Shown piece by piece: positions 23,588 to 37,380 of a stretch of DNA of 64,000 nucleotides. This DNA is from Vanilla planifolia (taxonomy: Eukaryota; Streptophyta; Magnoliopsida; Asparagales; Orchidaceae). Made by a program: the position numbers and the translations under genes. The notes beneath the pieces are model-generated. The model was not told the DNA's origin and did not search any database. It saw only the letters and a program-made list of their open reading frames with translations. The stretch lies in contig JAIUJO010000294.1 of the NCBI GenBank assembly GCA_023846275.1, forward strand, positions 98,664 to 162,663, written 5' to 3'. Position 1 is the stretch's first letter. Each line of letters starts with the position of its first letter.

Positions 23588-24880
23588 CAATTTGAAGATA
23601 TAATTGTTGAAGAATTGTTTTCACCAATTGCTAAGCCTAAGGTAATTACAATGTTTTTAGTTTCAGTTTGCTACAAGAATTACAAATTATATATTGTAGA
23701 TGTTAAAAATAATTTTTAATTTGTTATATAAATGAAGAAGTTTATGTAGGAAACCCTCCATGTTGTAAATTTTATGATAAATTAGATAATGTATTGAAAT
23801 TATATATTTCTTTATGTGTTTAAGAAAGCACCTAGAGGATGATATGATACAATATGTAGTTTTCTAGTTTCAAGTGTATTCATAATAGGAAAAATAGGTA
23901 ACACATTATTTATTCAAATTAAAATAAAAGCTCAACTTATCTGTCAAATATATGTAGATGATATATTGCTTAGGGCTAGCATTGAAGATTTGTGCATAGA
24001 TGTCTTTGCTATAATGAAAAAAAATTGAAAAGAGTTTTGAGGGCAACTTAACATTCTTCATAATCCTTCAAGCTAAGCAAACTACAATTGAAATTTTCAT
24101 GTCACCAACATATAATAATTTAGAATTATTTAAAAAGATATTGTTTCATTAATGTTAAATTTTGAAACACAATTACATATACCTTATCACATTTAGAAAA
24201 GATTAAAAATGAAAAGAAGTAGATACTTAAATTTATGGAGGCCAAAATGGCTCACCTTTTTACTTTAAAATGAGTAGAATAGATATAATTTATAATGTTT
24301 ATGTATGTGTTTAGTTCTAGGCTTGTCTCAAAGAATATCATTTAAAATATTTAAAGCACCTATTTTGATGTTTATTTAGAATAAGTAAATTAGGACTTTG
24401 GTATCCAAAAGATGATTTAAATTTTTAATTAAGAGCATTCTTAAACTGTAAAAACTTCTATAATTTTGAAAAAATATATGTTTTTTTTAGTAGAATTGAT
24501 AGAGGTGACTCAACTGGAATATTTAAATTTTTAAAAACTTCCATAATTTTATGGAGTAATAAGTACAAAAATGCTATTACACTTTCTACTATAGCATTAA
24601 AATATATAGCTATAAGTATTTGAGTAGCACAAGTCTTATGGATCGAACATCAACTAGTAGATTATGATGTTACACCAGACAAATTCCAATTGATTTTGAA
24701 ATTCCATGTATAATAAGTTTAAATAAAAATATAACTAATCATTCTAACAAAAATATATAGATAGTATATATCATTCTATAAGAAAATATATTAGTCACAT
24801 CATGTTTTGTTAAAATATATGTCTACTAATAATTGATTAGCTAATATTTCTAAAAGACTATTAGATTGTAAAACATTTAA
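23588..24880 (+). pseudogene. Ty1/copia polyprotein relic: reverse transcriptase and RNase H
   Basis: A copia-type reverse transcriptase and RNase H region, broken by many stops and frameshifts but with motifs in the right order. From 23588: QFEDIIVEELFSPIAKPK (family Y-E-E-T-F-A-P-V-A), then KNYKLYIVDVKNNF (Y-Q-M-D-V-K-S-A-F, first catalytic Asp). Near 23835 lies a KAPRG-like block. At 23951-23962 QIYVDDILL holds the Y-V-D-D catalytic pair. Near 24070 QTTIEIFMSP corresponds to Q-T-x-x-G-I-F-I-S-Q. RNase H follows: RIDIIYNVYVC near 24282 (R-P-D-I), GLWYPKDDLNF at 24393, WSNKYKNAITLSTIALKYIA from 24552 (W-x-S-K-K-Q, L-S-T-A-E-A-E-Y), VLWIEHQL, then a remnant of the H-S-R-T-K-H-I region near 24745. 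The domain order RT then RNase H at the 3' end is that of Ty1/copia. No intact protein is possible. Confidence 0.93.
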
Positions 24881-24925
24881 AAAAAATAAATTTAGTCTAA
24901 GATTATGAAATCTTTTTTGTGTATA

Positions 24926-24994
24926 ACGAAAAGGGAAGAGAGAATAGTAATTAATACAAATTTAAGAGATAGAAGTATATATCAAAGGGGAACT
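24926..24994 (+). other. Candidate polypurine tract(s) at the copia 3' end
   Basis: Two purine runs follow the RNase H relic: AACGAAAAGGGAAGAGAGAA from 24926 and CAAAGGGGAACT at 24983. Copia elements have such a tract just before the 3' LTR. No LTR pair was found, so which run is the true tract, if either, is open. Confidence 0.4.
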
Positions 24995-24999
24995 ACTAA

Positions 25000-26829
25000 T
25001 CTAGTCATTGCAAAAATGTATTGGTAGTTTACCTTTAATTTTTTTGTATAATCTCTTAATAAATAGCTCATATTTTTACTAGTTTTACTTGAAGTTTGGT
25101 TATCACCAAAAGTGTGAGTTTTCTATTGTTTTGACACATAGCCATGGCCCTTTGTTTGATGATAGCAAACCATATATATTTCTAATGAATTTTACTTAGC
25201 TATTTTTTATATTTTAGATAAGTAATGAGTTGGTTCATAGGTTAATTTTTGAAGAAGAGTAGTAAATATTTGATCCCATAAAGATCCTCTTACTTGGAGT
25301 GCTGGTCCACTAAGAGATATATTATGACATTAATTTTAGTTATTTAAATTTAATTATTATAATATTAAAATCGATTGAAACTAATTCATCAATGAAAAAA
25401 ATCAAAATGCAATTTCCAATATTCTAGGTGATCAAATATCCCTATTCATAAGTCTTTTTTGGGTTAGGGTATGACTCCAGAACACTGTTAGAATAAATTT
25501 TATTTGGGTCAATACCCTCCAAATCAAGAATCTGTTTCATAATATGTTAGTGGTAGTTTGGATGACAAGTCCTAAAAAAGCTTCAGAGTTGCAAACATCG
25601 AAATAAGACTACCTTTGTAAAGGACAAGAATTGTTATAAAGATTAAAAAAATTAAAAGATCACTATGTGGTACTAAAATAATAAGCTTTTATGCAAGGCT
25701 AGCTCCCAAATGGTGGGGCTAATGTGAGCTATCAAATCATGAATTTTCCAATCGAATAGTCATCGCATTGTTTGATCTCACAAAAGCACTAATTTCATTT
25801 GCCATCCAATAACATAACTTTGCAGTTGCATAGTTTGAACATTATTTGCCATAATGCTAAATCTGATAGTCATATCATAATTTAGATCTAAAGGCCTTGT
25901 TGAATTCATAATTTTAAATTGCTCTAGTTAAATCACATCCATCTGATTACATAGTTTTCAATATCGAAAAGCCCACTACGATTCCGATTATTTGGCTATT
26001 ACAAAATAATATATTGGACATTATCAAAAGTTTTTGAAACATTTCATTTTAGTAACAAATTTTAAATTAAAGAAAATAAACACGAATAAAAATTGTATGA
26101 CTATTTTTCTTTTTTGTTAAGTGTTCTTTGCCATTACAAAATTCTTATAAATAGGAGAATTTTTCAAAAAAACTTTTATTGATGGAAATTTAACAAAAAT
26201 TGTAATGAAAAGTCCTCAAGTAATGAGCAATTTGCAACCATTGGTCCTCATCACCTCCTTATGCTACATCAATGTTTGTCGAAAACCTATTTTCTTATTT
26301 TTCTTCTAATCATGTAAGTTCGAATTTTCTTATTTTCTAAATGATTTGAATTAAAGTAATTGTGCTTTTTGGAGTATATTCTCAAGCATATGAATTATTT
26401 TATATGAATTTTTATGGTCTCTTTGGCTTCCTCTTCTTGTGAATTCTATTTTTTGTAAGGCCATGATAGCCTATTTGTTGTTTTCATGTTGTGATTGTTT
26501 ACCTATCCCATCTTTTGAAGAATAAATATTGTTTCTTCCTATTCCTTTTTTTATTTGTGGTGATAGTAGGCCTCATTTTATGTCGAAATACTTAAAAATT
26601 GCTTCTGTAAACTTTAAACTTTTCAACCTTTTTATTTCATAATTTCTCAAATGTTATTATTAAAAAAGGCTATAATATTTTAAATAAAATTAAAATTTTC
26701 ATTAAATCAATTTAAAGATTTCATAAAGCTTTTGTAAAAATACTTTTAAACTATTTCATTAAAAAATCATTGTAAAGAAAACAACTTTTTATTCTTTTCT
26801 CCGTGCCCCACCACCTCTTCCTAAACATA
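25000..26829. other. Unassigned stretch between copia relic and satellite
   Basis: No gene seen. It may contain the remains of the copia 3' LTR, but no second copy is available in the window to define it. The first satellite monomer begins near 26830. Confidence 0.45.
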
Positions 26830-29800
26830 ATTTTTGTAATGTCCTTGGTCATCAAATTATGCAAACAAAAAATATCTCATAAAATATGCAAAAATAATGG
26901 AAAATAAGAATACTCAAAAATATAAAAATTAACATTTAATAAGATAATTGTTATCAAGGGGAGTTTAATCATGTTTGCTTAATCAGTTTTAAAGCTAGTT
27001 TGTAGTAGCATCAATTACAAAATAAAATAAGAAAAAATAAGAACAATTTTTTTATTATTAGGTAGTTACATTTTGAAGCTTATACGTTACAAAACTAAAG
27101 TAATATAATACAACCAAGTCTAAGAAATATAAAGGTTACACAAGAGTAAATTTATAGTTACAGAATAATAGAACTAAATTAGTATAAAAAAGTTTAAAAA
27201 AATTAAATTAAATATATCAAAAAGTAGCATTCTATGATATTAAAGACAAAGAGTGTAGCACTAATGATCATCAAATTAGGTGTAAATGAAAATGTCTAGC
27301 AAAGCATGTCAAAATCATGAAAATAAAATGTTTTAAAATATAAAAAAGAATATTTAATTTGATAGATCTCATCGAGTCGAGATCAGTGATGTTTTTTTAT
27401 ATCTCCAACAGTTATTGTTTTTAACTACAATGAATAAAAAATTCAATAAGGAATAAATAATAATAAATTAGTTTTCAAATATTATGTAAAGATTAAACCA
27501 ATCTAAGATGAGAAAAATTGAAATAAGGTAATTCAACAAAATCAAAGTGATGTAAGACTCACCTGAGAGAAGATTTAGAATAACATAACACTATAAAAAA
27601 ATCCAATTGAAACATTTAATGAAATGGGATAACTTATATAGGAATGTTGTATTCCAAGGTAATAACATTATTGAATGGAACATTGTAAATCCATGAATCA
27701 GGTAAGAATCTAAAAAATTCATCATGCTTACCAAAATCATCAAAAAATATTTTTCAAAATATATAAATTAAAAAAATAAATTTCACACCATTTCCTCTTA
27801 ATCAAACAACATTTGGAATCACTATAAATTAATCAAATTAAATAGGAATAAATAATAATAATTTTAAATATTAACACTAATGAAATATTAACTAAAGGTG
27901 AAAATAAGATTAAGTGAAGCAATGCAATATAACTAAATCAAGGACTACTAAAGATCATGTAAGAGAAGATTAAGAGTTACATAGTTGGATGAGCAATTTA
28001 AAGTAAACATTTTGCAAAAATAATATAAATTGCATATGAAAGTTAGATTTTGACAAACTAAAGATATCGACTATAACTAAAAAAATATTTAATAAAATGA
28101 TTAAAAAATTGAAAAATATTTATTAAACCTCGAATTGAAGCATCATAATATAACTAAATAAAAATAATATCAAATTGACGTGAGAAGATATTTAGAGTTA
28201 CATAATAACAAAATCAAATCAAAGTGAAAAAGTTTGAAGAAATTAAACGTATTTTATTAGAAAGTGGCATTCAACGAAATAAAGGAGATTTTCTTGAATA
28301 CCCACAATCACCAAATCAAGTAAGGATTCTAATGGTTCACAAAGCATGCCAAAAGCATAAAAAATTATTTAAAAAACAAATAAAATTTATTTAATTTGAT
28401 AGAGCTTTTCTTATCATGTCCAATATAATTGGTTTCATCTTAATTTCACCCTTGTTTTGGTGTCACAATAAAATTTTCATATTAAATAACCATAAATAAT
28501 AGTAAATTATATTTTAAATGTTAAGTATTTATATGCTAGGAAGGTGCACGATAAGATACTAAGAAAATTGAGCATAACATCCTTATTCATCAAATAAAGT
28601 ACCAAAAAAATATCTTCAAAAAATAAAATTAAAAAATATATTAAATAGTGCTTATCAAGCGTAGGCCAGGCATATTGATTTCATTTGACTAATCCTCATT
28701 TGCATCAACTATGCATAATAAAAACTTAAATAAGAATAAATAATGATAAATTATTATTTTAATATAATGTCAAAATATAATAAAGTTAAAATGAGATAAA
28801 TTGAAAAAATGTAATTTAAAGAAGTCAAAGTAATTCAAAGGTCACAACTGATCAGAATTAGAGTTTTATAGTAATATAACTAAATTAGCGAGAAACATAT
28901 AAGGAAATGAGATAAATTGTATAAAAATAATGCATTCCAAGAAACAGATTTATTTTGTTGTAACTTCCTCAATCATTAAATCTAGCTAAAAAAATTACTC
29001 TCAAAGTGAGCAAGAAAATAAAAAATTAAAATTTAAAAAATATAAAAAAATAAATATTTAATAGCATAGAGTTGAATGACCTCTCCAACGACATTTTCTC
29101 ATCTCAGTGGCACCTTATTGGAAATTGCTACAAATTATTAAACCTAATAAGTTTAAAAAATAAAAAATTGTTATTTAAATATTAAGTAAATTTACATTCA
29201 AGCTTGAGTGAGAGGAATTAAACCAACATAATATGATCAAATCAAAGTAATGTAAACATTAAATATAAGGATTTTTAGATTTACATATTAATTAACCAAA
29301 CGAAAGAAAAAATTGGTAAAAATGAGATAAATTATGCAAAAATAATTATTCCAAGATACAAATAAGATGAAGTGTAGTATCCTCAAACATCAAATCAATG
29401 GCCAATCAAATGCCTTGTAATGCTTTAAAACACCCTTAAAATTGTTTTCAAATATAAAAAATAAATTTTAGTTACATAGATATCATCAAAACAACTCCAA
29501 TTAAGTTTATTTCATCTAAATCGAACAACATTTAGAATTAGTTAAAATAAAGAAGAAAAAAAAAATAAAAATATGATTTTAATTTTATTAAATTATATAT
29601 TAAAGTTAAAATGAGGCAAATTGAAGTACTATAATATAACAAAATAAAATCAATAGAAAGGTCATACAACAATAGATTTAGAGTTACATAATAATATAAG
29701 CAATTCAAGCGAAATATTTGAAAATATTATTAATCATCAATTGTACAAGGAAGTTTCGTACTAAAATAATAGGAGATCGAGTATTATAACCCCATTCTCA

Positions 29801-31774
29801 AATTAGTAATGAATTAAAATATTTTATAAACTATGCCAAAACAAGAGAAACTAAAATTTTTAAAAATAAAAAACGAATATTTATTTGAATAGAGTTTATC
29901 AAGATGAATCTACCAACATTTGTTCTGTTGAGGCCAAAACTAATTCAAAAAATACTACTAATTAGAAAATTAAATAACAGTAAATAAAATGAGGTGATAT
30001 GATATTAAAGTCATACGAGAGGACAACAAGTGATTTAGATTAATATAACCTAGTCAAAGTAAATAAATTAAATTAGATTGGAAAGTTGCATTAAAATGTA
30101 AGAAGTAGATTGAGTATAATATATTCAATCGTCAAATTAGGTACAAATTGAAATTCTATGAAACACATGCAAAAACACTTGACATAAAAATATTCTAACA
30201 TACTAAGGGGACGGACTGTAAAATCCTTAATCATTAAATAAAGTATGAATCAAAATATCTTAAACTCTTAAAAAGCCTTAAAAAGTAAATTATTAAAAAA
30301 TATGAAAGTAAATATTTAATTTGATAGAACTTGTATAGATGAGTTCAATGTTGTTTTTTTCAACTTCATTGGGCTTCCTTTTAAAAGTTTCTTAATTACA
30401 AAACTAAATAAGAAAAAAATAATAAAAACATATTATTTTGATATTAAGAATATATCTGGTACAGCTTAAATTAGCAAATTTAAAGTAGGGTAGTCTAACC
30501 AAGTTAAAGTTTTGTTAAGGTAGCACATGACAAGAACCAGATTATCCAAGTAATGAAAGAAAAAAATTAGAGAAACAATTTTGATGAGAAGAGGTATATT
30601 ACAATGGAAAGTTGAATTCCAAGATGCTTAGTTAACTGAGCGTAACTTCCCTAGTTTTCAAATAAGTTACAAACGCAATTACCTTATAACACATCTATGT
30701 CTAATAAAATCAAGTATTTAAAAGTTTGTAAATGAATAATTAATTGAATAGTATTAATTACAAGAGTCCAATGATATCTTTTTTGGCTTAATTAGACCTA
30801 CTTCAGAATAACTATGAATTACCAAAGTAAATATTTATAAAAAATGAAAATTTTTTTTCTTCATATTAAGTAAATATATATTAAAGCTAAATTTAGTTAA
30901 AACCAATGGAACTAATGCGATAAATTGCACAAGAATTGCTTTCCAAGATATCAATGAGATCGAATGTAACATCTATGATTTTCAAATCAAGTACAATTGA
31001 AAATATCTCTCAAAGAATGCTAAACTCATAAACAAAATATTGAAAAATTTGAAAACAAAACCGAGTTAAATAATAAAAATCATTATTATAATATTTAGAA
31101 AATACATATTATCTCTAAAATGAAATATGTTGTACAGTAATTTTACATTTTAAGATGCTAATGAGAACGGGCATAACTTTTTTAATCATCAAAATGTACA
31201 AAAAAACATCTCATAAATCATACTAGAAGTCTAGAAAATAGAAATTTTTAAAATATAAAAATGAATGTCAATTGGATAGAGATCATTATGATGAGTCTAA
31301 TCATGTTTGTTTTGTCTCAATCATGCCATATTTGAAATTACTACAAATCACAAAAATAATTAATCATGAATAATAATAAATTTGCATTTTAATATTATGT
31401 CTCTATATAATAAAACTAAAATTAGATAAATAAAGTAATGTAATATAAAAAAATTAAAAAAATATGAAGAATAAATATCTCAAACTATTACAACTAAATG
31501 GAAGTTCAAACTTTTAAAACTTAAGATAAAGTCCAAGGAAAGTGGTATTATGAGATATTAAAGTCAAGCTTATAATCCTTGATCATCAAATTAGGTACAA
31601 ATTGAATTTTTCATATAACAAGCAAAAATATTATAAAAAAATTTTAAAAATATAAAAATGCATATTTAATATAGTGGAGCTCGTTAATGCAAGCGCAACA
31701 ACATTTGTTTCATTTGGATCAGACCTTAATTGGATTTATTTTGAATTAATAAATTAACTAAGCATTAAGAAAAA

Positions 31775-31862
31775 ATTATTATTTTTAATATTAAAAAAAT
31801 ACATATTCAAATTATTATTTTTTTAATATTAAAAAAATACATATTCAAATTATTATTTTTTT
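31775..31862 (+). repeat. 38-bp local tandem duplication
   Basis: AATATTAAAAAAATACATAT occurs at 31787 and again at 31825, with identical flanking ATTCAAATTATTATTTTT. A recent slippage or duplication event inside a satellite monomer. Confidence 0.9.
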
Positions 31863-32158
31863 AAGTAATATCATATAAAAAATCAAAGCAATATAATGAT
31901 CACATGAGAGTACATAAATTGCATGGAAAAGTTATATTAATATTTTGCATCATCAAACCTTGCATTAGTTTAAATGACCCACAAAGCATGAAAGTAGTCA
32001 ACTAAAAAATATTTAGAAATATTAAAATAAATTTTTAACGAGATGAGGCTCTTGGAGACTATTCCAACAACAAATATCTTTACTAGAATTCATTTTGAAT
32101 TACTACTAATTACGAAATAAAAAATAATATATAAAAATTAATTATTATATTCAAAATA

Positions 32159-32183
32159 ATATATATATATATATATATATATA
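32159..32183. repeat. (AT)n microsatellite
   Basis: A run of about 12 AT dinucleotides in the AT-rich part of a satellite monomer. Confidence 0.95.
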
Positions 32184-35100
32184 AAACCTAAAATTAATTT
32201 AATTTGAGTTATGAAATATAAACAATAAAGTTTAGTAAAGGTCATAAGAGAGAAAATTTAGAGCTACATTATAACATAATGAAATAAGAAAGATAAATTT
32301 GAATAAATATGATATATTATATGTGGAAATTTAATTCCATGACATTAAGGAGATACGATGTAATATTCTAGATAATAAAATATTGTATGAAGTTAAATCT
32401 ATAGTATAACGTGCCTAAACCTTAGAAAATAAATAATTTAAAATATGTAAATGTTAATATATAATTAGATAGAGCTAATCAAGATGACTTCAATGACATT
32501 TGTTTCACCTAACATTGCCTCATTTAGAATTATTGTAAATTTGGAAAGTAAATTAGCATAAATAATAATAAATTATTGTCTTGAAATTAAGTAAATACTT
32601 ATTAAAGATGAAATGAGATAAATTAAAGTAGTGTAATATAACAAAATAAACGTCATGCAAAGTTCCAACGAGAGAAGTTTTAGAGTTATGTAATAATATA
32701 ACAAAACTAAAATAAAAAAAAATAAAGTAAATTTAGATAAATTATTTGTGGAAGTTAGATTCTATCAAATAATGGAAATAGAGCTGAATAACCTAGATCA
32801 TCTTGTTAAGTTCGAATTAAAGATACTCACAAAGCATGCAAAGGCCAATGATAATAAAATATTTAAAACTTTAAAAATAAATATTTAATTGAACGATGCT
32901 CAATGAGTCTAGAAAAAGATATTTGTTTCTTCCAAATTATCTAATGGTCAAAATTTCTATGAATTATAAAGCTAAGTATACATAAAAAATAAAAAAATAT
33001 TAATATAGTATTTGTAAAATATGTACTAATGATAAAGTTAAAAAATTCTAAGAAATCTAATATGATCAAGTCAAAGTGATATGAAGGGTTAAATTGAACC
33101 AAAAGATTTCAAGTTAAATAATTTATGCATGAAAGTTGCATTCCATGATTACAAAAAGAGATAGTGTGCAATGTCATCGATAGTCAAATATTGGAACAAT
33201 CAAACTGTCATATAGTAGTCTAAATCCTTAAAAAATAACCTAATTAAAAATATAAAAAAATAATATTTATTTTTTTATAGCTCTTCTAGACACATTTAGT
33301 GATTTATATTTCAACTCTATATGACCTCATTTTCAAAATGTATGAATTATAAAAAGCAAGAAGCATAAATAACTAAAATAATTTAATATTAGGTACATAT
33401 ATATTAGAGTTGAATTAAGATAATTTAAGGTAATGTTCTATAACCAAGTTATAGTGATATAAGGTCACACTAGAAGAAAACAAGTGTTTCATAATATTGT
33501 AACAAAATTAAGTTAAAAATTTTGTAGAAAACAATATATTGCATGTGAAAGTTGAATTTCTTGAGGTAAAAGAAATTAATGTAACATCTTCAATTACAAA
33601 ATTATCACAAATCCAATTACCTCAAAAGAAAACTTAAACTCAAGAAAAAATAATTAAAACTATGGAAACGAATATTTAGTTGAATAGGACATTTTGAGAT
33701 TATTAAAATGACATCTATTTTAGCTTTATTGAAATTCACTAGAAATTACTAAAAAGAATAATAATAAATGTTGGTAAATATGAAAAAATTATTATTTTAA
33801 TATTAAATATTTAGGTATTAAAGCTTAATATATAGAAACAAATTTGAATAAATGAGATAAACTGGAAGAAAAATGTTTATTCAAAGATATTAAGTATATC
33901 AAATGTAACATCCTTAGTTATCAAATTATATATGAAACAAATCCTTCACAAATCATGTCAAAACCCTCAAATATAATAAAAATATAAAAAATAAGTATTT
34001 AATTAGATTGAGCTCATTTAGTTGAATCAAACAAAGTTTTCTTATCCCCATCAATCCTTATTTAGAATTTCTATTAATTACTAATTTAAATATGCCTAAA
34101 TATTAAGAAATTATTATTTCAAAATAAGGCACGCATAGAAGAAAATTAAAACAAGATTAATTGCAGCAATGTAATTTAACAAAATAAAGGCTAAAAATTC
34201 GAATAAATGTGATAAATTGTTTGAAAAGCTTTCACTGTAGTATACAAAGGTGATCAGATGCATCTTTTTGAAATGTCATAAATAATATCAAAAAGTTTCA
34301 CTCGAAGATACTACAGAGAACAATAATAATGTATTTGATTCTCAAGTATCATATGATAACAAAACTTCAAATAAAGAATACTAAAAATAAGATATTTAAA
34401 AATTAAAAATATAAATATTTAATTTTGATAGAGCTTTTGAAGATATTCAATTGAGATTTTAGTTATATCTTCATAATACCTCTTTCAGAATTCTTCTCCA
34501 TTTCAAAATGAAATAAGCGTATATAATAACAAGTTATTATTTTTTTAGTATATAAAATTTAATTATATAAGTTATTATTTTTTAGTAAAAAATCATACAT
34601 AATAATAAGTTATTACAATAGATAAAGTAACAAATAAATAAATTAAAGTAAATTATTGTTCAATTAGAAAATTTAAAGTTACTTAATAATATAACCAAAA
34701 AAGAGATAAAGTTTGAAAAAAGTTTAATTCAAAGATCAAAAGAGATAGAGTGTAACATCATCAATTTATAACTAATGTAGGAATGAAAATGTCATATAAA
34801 GCATGTCAAAATATTGAAAAATAAAATATTTAAAAATATAAAATAAATACATAAATTTATTGAGCTCATTAAACTATGTCCAATGATGTTATGTAGAGCA
34901 TGTTTGATATCTCTATTCAATAAAAAATAAATATTCCTTAATGAACTTTTATTTTTTAATATCAGCTAAATATAGAGTTAATATCATATGAGATAAATTA
35001 AAGAAATATAATATATGAAAATAAAACACATGTAAGGTCACATGAGAAAAAATTTTGAAATACATGATAATATAACCAATTTGAATAAAGAAAATTTTAA

Positions 35101-35239
35101 ATGTGATAAATTGTATAGGTTTACTACAATCAAATATACTGAAGAGGTCAATCTTAACATTCTTGATAATCAAACTAGGTATGAATCATAATGTTTCATT
35201 CAATATGCAAAACTTTATGAAAATAAATTATTAAAATAA

Positions 35240-37380
35240 CAATTAGAGTTACATAGCGAATCCTCTTTGATACCCTTTGAAGTAAGATGAGTGCATAAAA
35301 GTCCTTTAAGGGGTTGTGATTTTTTTTTTGAAGGTGTTTTTTTCCTATTTTTGAAATGGATTTATTTTATAAAATTCTATATAACAGCATTTATGCTCAC
35401 AAAGCCCATGATATTAAAATTTACATATAAATTAGAATTATTATGACTAATAAAAATAAAAGTTAAAATTAAAATGGTGCAAAAAAGATTTAGATAGTTT
35501 GATTAAATCTAGATGCCACGTTCATCCACAATAAAGGTAGAAAAGAAACTCCAGCATCAAAAGTGTTACAACCCAAGTTTTTTTCATAAAATTAATATTC
35601 ACAATACATGAGGTTTTTCATATGATTCACCTCCAACATACTACGTTTTATAGTCTTAACTATTACACAGGCATTTTTCAACTAAAACCATGCTTTCTTT
35701 TTTGTAAGATCAAACTGAACTTGACTTATCACAAATCAATGTGTCAAAAATTTGTTATACTTGTTGACGAATAAACCATGGAAAATAGAGCTCATATTAA
35801 TGAAGAGAAGACAAAAAAATCTTAGGAGATTAAGGCTTAGTTGGAAAAAATTGTAATTGAAAGTAGTACGAAATAGTATGTGCTACATCGAGATTATTAT
35901 ATTATAAGAATATGATGAATTTTTTGTTTCAAATATTTAAATCTTATTAGAATTTATTTCTAATTTTATTCATTATTACTAGGAGTTTAAAGAGAACATT
36001 TTATTTTTGCCAATAGAAAATTAAAAAAGTTATTTCAAAAGCAAGTACGAACTAGCTTAAACAGTTCTTCCATATGGCTTAAAAACTTCTTCCAAAATAG
36101 ATAACCATAATGGCACTTGAAGTAGCTAAGTAATTAATGGTTTGGTTGGATTGATTAGAGTTGATGCATATGATTAAAGTAGTTCTAGACCATTAGATCA
36201 TAAACTAGGAAAGCATAATAGTTCTTGACTATTAGATAAAGGAGTAATATACAAAGGGGATCTTATCAAGTAAGAACAAATTTCGATCATTCCATTTGTA
36301 ATTGGTGAAGAAGAGAATCATCATAATGACAAGATTCAAACAAAGAGAGACCAGGAACATTGTGTTTAAGGATTCCTTATTGAAAAAATAGGAAGAAATA
36401 GAGATATTCTAACCAAGTTTGATGCGATCATGGTCATCATATCGGAGCTTTAAAGAAATGCATACATGTGGTGAGAATTTAGCCATCTGACAAATGATCG
36501 TATTGTGAAGAATTATGCATGATTCACATACTTCAGTTGTTAAAGAAATTAGTCCCATTTAGTTGAAAGTTTCGCACTTCTCCTCTTCAAAATACTTGTA
36601 TAGGTCTGACTTGAAACCCAAATTGTGGTTGGCTCACCATAGTGTGCTATGGATTAATCATCTAGTCTCACTTGTGTGTTTATAGGTTAATTCAATGTTA
36701 TGGGTCTAGCAAAATCCATTTGCATACTTGATTATTGTTTTGCTCGGCTTGATCTGTTGCCTTACCCAAGTTGACTTAGAGAGGTGCAGTTGAAAAAATG
36801 GTTTCATTGTAGCTCTCTCTTGATCTTATGTTTGCACATTGAGCACATGCTTAGAATGTTCCTAAGGATATATATATATATATAATTATAATTATAAAAA
36901 CTTAATAGAAGTATTTGTTGTAACTTACCCAAAGTTTAGTAGTTGACATAAAATTTACTTTGACAAAGATGTATACAAAGATTTCAACAATCAAAAGGAT
37001 CAAATGACTTAAAAAGGGAATCTTAGGTTTTCAAAATAAAATAATTTCTTAAGTAGGATTGGAAAGTATTTGATTACAAAAATTTGCCTTACAATTAATA
37101 TTAAAAAGATGAAATTGCACTTCAAAATAAAGAGAAATACTTTAGAAATTTTAATGTGCATGTCTTTAATAGTTGAAGATTAGCAAACACTCAAAGCTAC
37201 TTTGAAAACAACTAATTAAATATTTTCAAAAGTGCATGGACTAATAATTACAAGTAAATCTATTTCACATTAAATGATCATATTAGAAAAAAAATGCTTA
37301 ACATATAAAACATCATTCATTGGACATAGGAGTGACAAAAAAAATCAGCATGACTTATGAAATGACAAAACATAAATGAA
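35240..37380. mobile_element. 2.1-kb insertion interrupting the satellite
   Basis: Satellite homology stops near 35240 and resumes near 37380. The sequence between is unlike the monomer, with more mixed composition, for example TTGCTCGGCTTGATCTGTTG near 36750. Part of it (about 35610-36240) shares short blocks with 7855-8560, such as ATATGATTCACCTCCAAC and GTTCTTGACTATTAGAT. It is probably an old inserted element, but no coding domain, terminal repeats or target duplication were seen. An (AT)n run lies at 36868-36885. Confidence 0.55.

Larger units (their letters stand above)
26830..35240 (+). repeat. Degenerate ~410-bp satellite, block 1, about 20 monomers
   Basis: The monomer has a recognisable order of blocks: GATAGAGCTCATTGAGATGA, a box like TTTGTTTCATCTCAATCAGA, GAATTACTACAAATTACAAA, an AT-rich run with AATAATAAATTATTATTTTA, GTCACATGAGAG, ACATAATAATATAACCAAAT, AGTTGCATTCCAAGATACTA, TAACATCCTCAATCATCAAA, and AAAGCATGCCAAAA (forms inferred by comparing copies). 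The GAGCTC-type anchor falls near 28400, 28645, 29059, 29470, 29890, 30320, 30740, 31280, 31670, 32040, 32460, 32890, 33270, 33680, 34000, 34430 and 34860, so most intervals are 370-430 bp. Copies are strongly diverged and strand composition is A-rich. No gene is present. Confidence 0.9.
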
